DNA of 64,000 nt from Lachnospiraceae bacterium (GTDB lineage Bacteria > Bacillota > Clostridia > Lachnospirales > Lachnospiraceae): the NCBI GenBank assembly GCA_017427415.1, contig JAFRSU010000072.1, positions 62,001 through 126,000 on the forward strand. Direction: 5' to 3'. The notes beneath the pieces are model-generated. The model was not told the origin of the DNA. It was given only the letters and a program-made list of their open reading frames with translations, and did no database searches. The stretch's first letter is position 1. Each line of letters starts with the position of its first letter. Shown here piece after piece: positions 63,443 to 64,000 of the stretch. The translations under genes and the position numbers were made by a program.

Positions 63443-64000
63443 GTTTCAATGAGACGTGTAACTAAATCTTGCAATTGGGCTGCATTTTTATTCGTGATTA
63501 CAGGCTTCCCGGTTCTTTTTTCCACCGCCAATCGTGCTTCTCCAGCGGCTTCTCCACCTTCAATTGCGACCATTCGACTTTCTTCAAAGGACTCAGGTTG
63601 CTTTTGTTTCGAAATTTCCGTAGTGGTGGCTTCAGCCAACATGTTCAGGACCAGCTCCAATGTGGACATATTATCCCTGAGGTTTTCCTTTTTCAGACCT
63701 TTATGATTCTTATACTGTCGTGTTGTCATCCCGGACCAGGCTTTCGTTATCTCATCTGTCAGGATTGCATATTCTACGCCTTTCTTTACGCCGCGTTTGT
63801 CCCACTCATCTGTAAGTTCTTTTCTTACCTGAATTGCCTGCAGACGCTGATTGATCCATTCTCGCGAATAGCCCTTCTTAGCATAGGTTTCCAAAGCGCG
63901 TTCTATGGTCAGCTCCGGGTCTATTACTTCTTCAATTCGCTCGCGACCAACCTGAGCAAGCCACAGTTTGAATGGCTCAGCTTTCTTTGATGGAATCGAC
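63436..64000 (-). CDS. DinD-like (DNA damage-inducible protein D) protein, 5' part outside window
   Basis: 187 residues visible, running in from the right edge. KPFKLWLAQVGRERI-like EPFKLWLAQVGRERIEEV is the end of a Bro-N-type domain. ALETYAKKGYSREWINQRLQ, LTDEWDKRGVKKGVEYAILTDEI, GLKKENLRDNMSTLELVLNMLAEATTTEI, and GGEAAGEARLAVEKRTGKPVIT then match the conserved pattern of E. coli DinD and relatives. DinD is LexA-controlled in E. coli and inhibits RecA strand exchange; that function is not proven for this homologue. The upstream control region lies outside the window. Confidence 0.82.
   Translation of the reverse strand, partial: SIPSKKAEPFKLWLAQVGRERIEEVIDPELTIERALETYAKKGYSREWINQRLQAIQVRKELTDEWDKRGVKKGVEYAILTDEITKAWSGMTTRQYKNHKGLKKENLRDNMSTLELVLNMLAEATTTEISKQKQPESFEESRMVAIEGGEAAGEARLAVEKRTGKPVITNKNAAQLQDLVTRLIETR

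Overview
The window reads as chromosomal DNA of a Lachnospiraceae-type Firmicute close to Butyrivibrio, Pseudobutyrivibrio or Roseburia. The clues are families I associate with that group (DUF6145, DUF5716, DUF5717, DUF6273), a GH3 beta-glucosidase with inverted domain order of the Butyrivibrio/Ruminococcus type, an infC-rpmI-rplT operon with an AUU-started infC, an L-box lysine leader, a Trp T-box, and near-consensus TTGACA-17-TATAAT promoters. No rRNA, tRNA, complete insertion sequence, prophage or CRISPR array was seen. All family names come from reading the translations; no database search was run.

Left part (1-26314), almost all on the minus strand: dusB (cut by the edge), a zinc-ribbon membrane protein, two GNAT acetyltransferases and a DUF6145 gene. 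Then comes a plus-strand pair of Y-family DNA polymerase and YolD-like protein behind a LexA-like box. dapA-dapB follow under a lysine riboswitch, then deoD, a PHP hydrolase, a DUF3810 protein, a chemoreceptor and glyA. A four-gene cluster of unknown function (DUF5717 giant protein, ASKHA-fold DUF5716, helical-repeat protein, coiled-coil membrane protein) is followed by infC-rpmI-rplT. An envelope-lipid group (acyltransferase, GT8, GT8-acyltransferase fusion) sits divergent from an LtaS-like sulfatase.

Middle part (26315-51610): a polytopic membrane protein, and an oligopeptide ABC importer in which the second permease and both ATPases are one 842-residue protein. Next are a heterodimeric ABC exporter, a DUF6273 gene split by an A8 tract, a GH3 beta-glucosidase, a Nudix hydrolase and an F-type ATP synthase operon. 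The ATP synthase operon has no atpH. Instead AtpA carries an N-terminal extension resembling the C-terminal domain of the delta subunit, and subunit c has a signal-peptide-like extension.

Right part (51775-64000): a co-directional seven-gene set. It encodes an aldose dehydrogenase-like enzyme, an LgoD-like L-galactonate dehydrogenase, tagaturonate reductase, altronate dehydratase, a hybrid histidine kinase, a sugar-lactonase-like amidohydrolase and a FucU-type mutarotase. Read in order these could oxidise L-galactose to 2-keto-3-deoxygluconate. A Trp T-box-controlled TrpB2 and a DinD-like gene (cut by the edge), with a gene scar between them, close the window.

The non-coding DNA is unusually structured. 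A ~190-bp element with 21-bp terminal inverted repeats and nested hairpins occurs twice with compensatory stem changes. A 52-nt element that can form a pseudoknot lies exactly 13 nt before the start codons of two unrelated genes. Short dispersed hairpin repeats supply the stop codons of several proteins.
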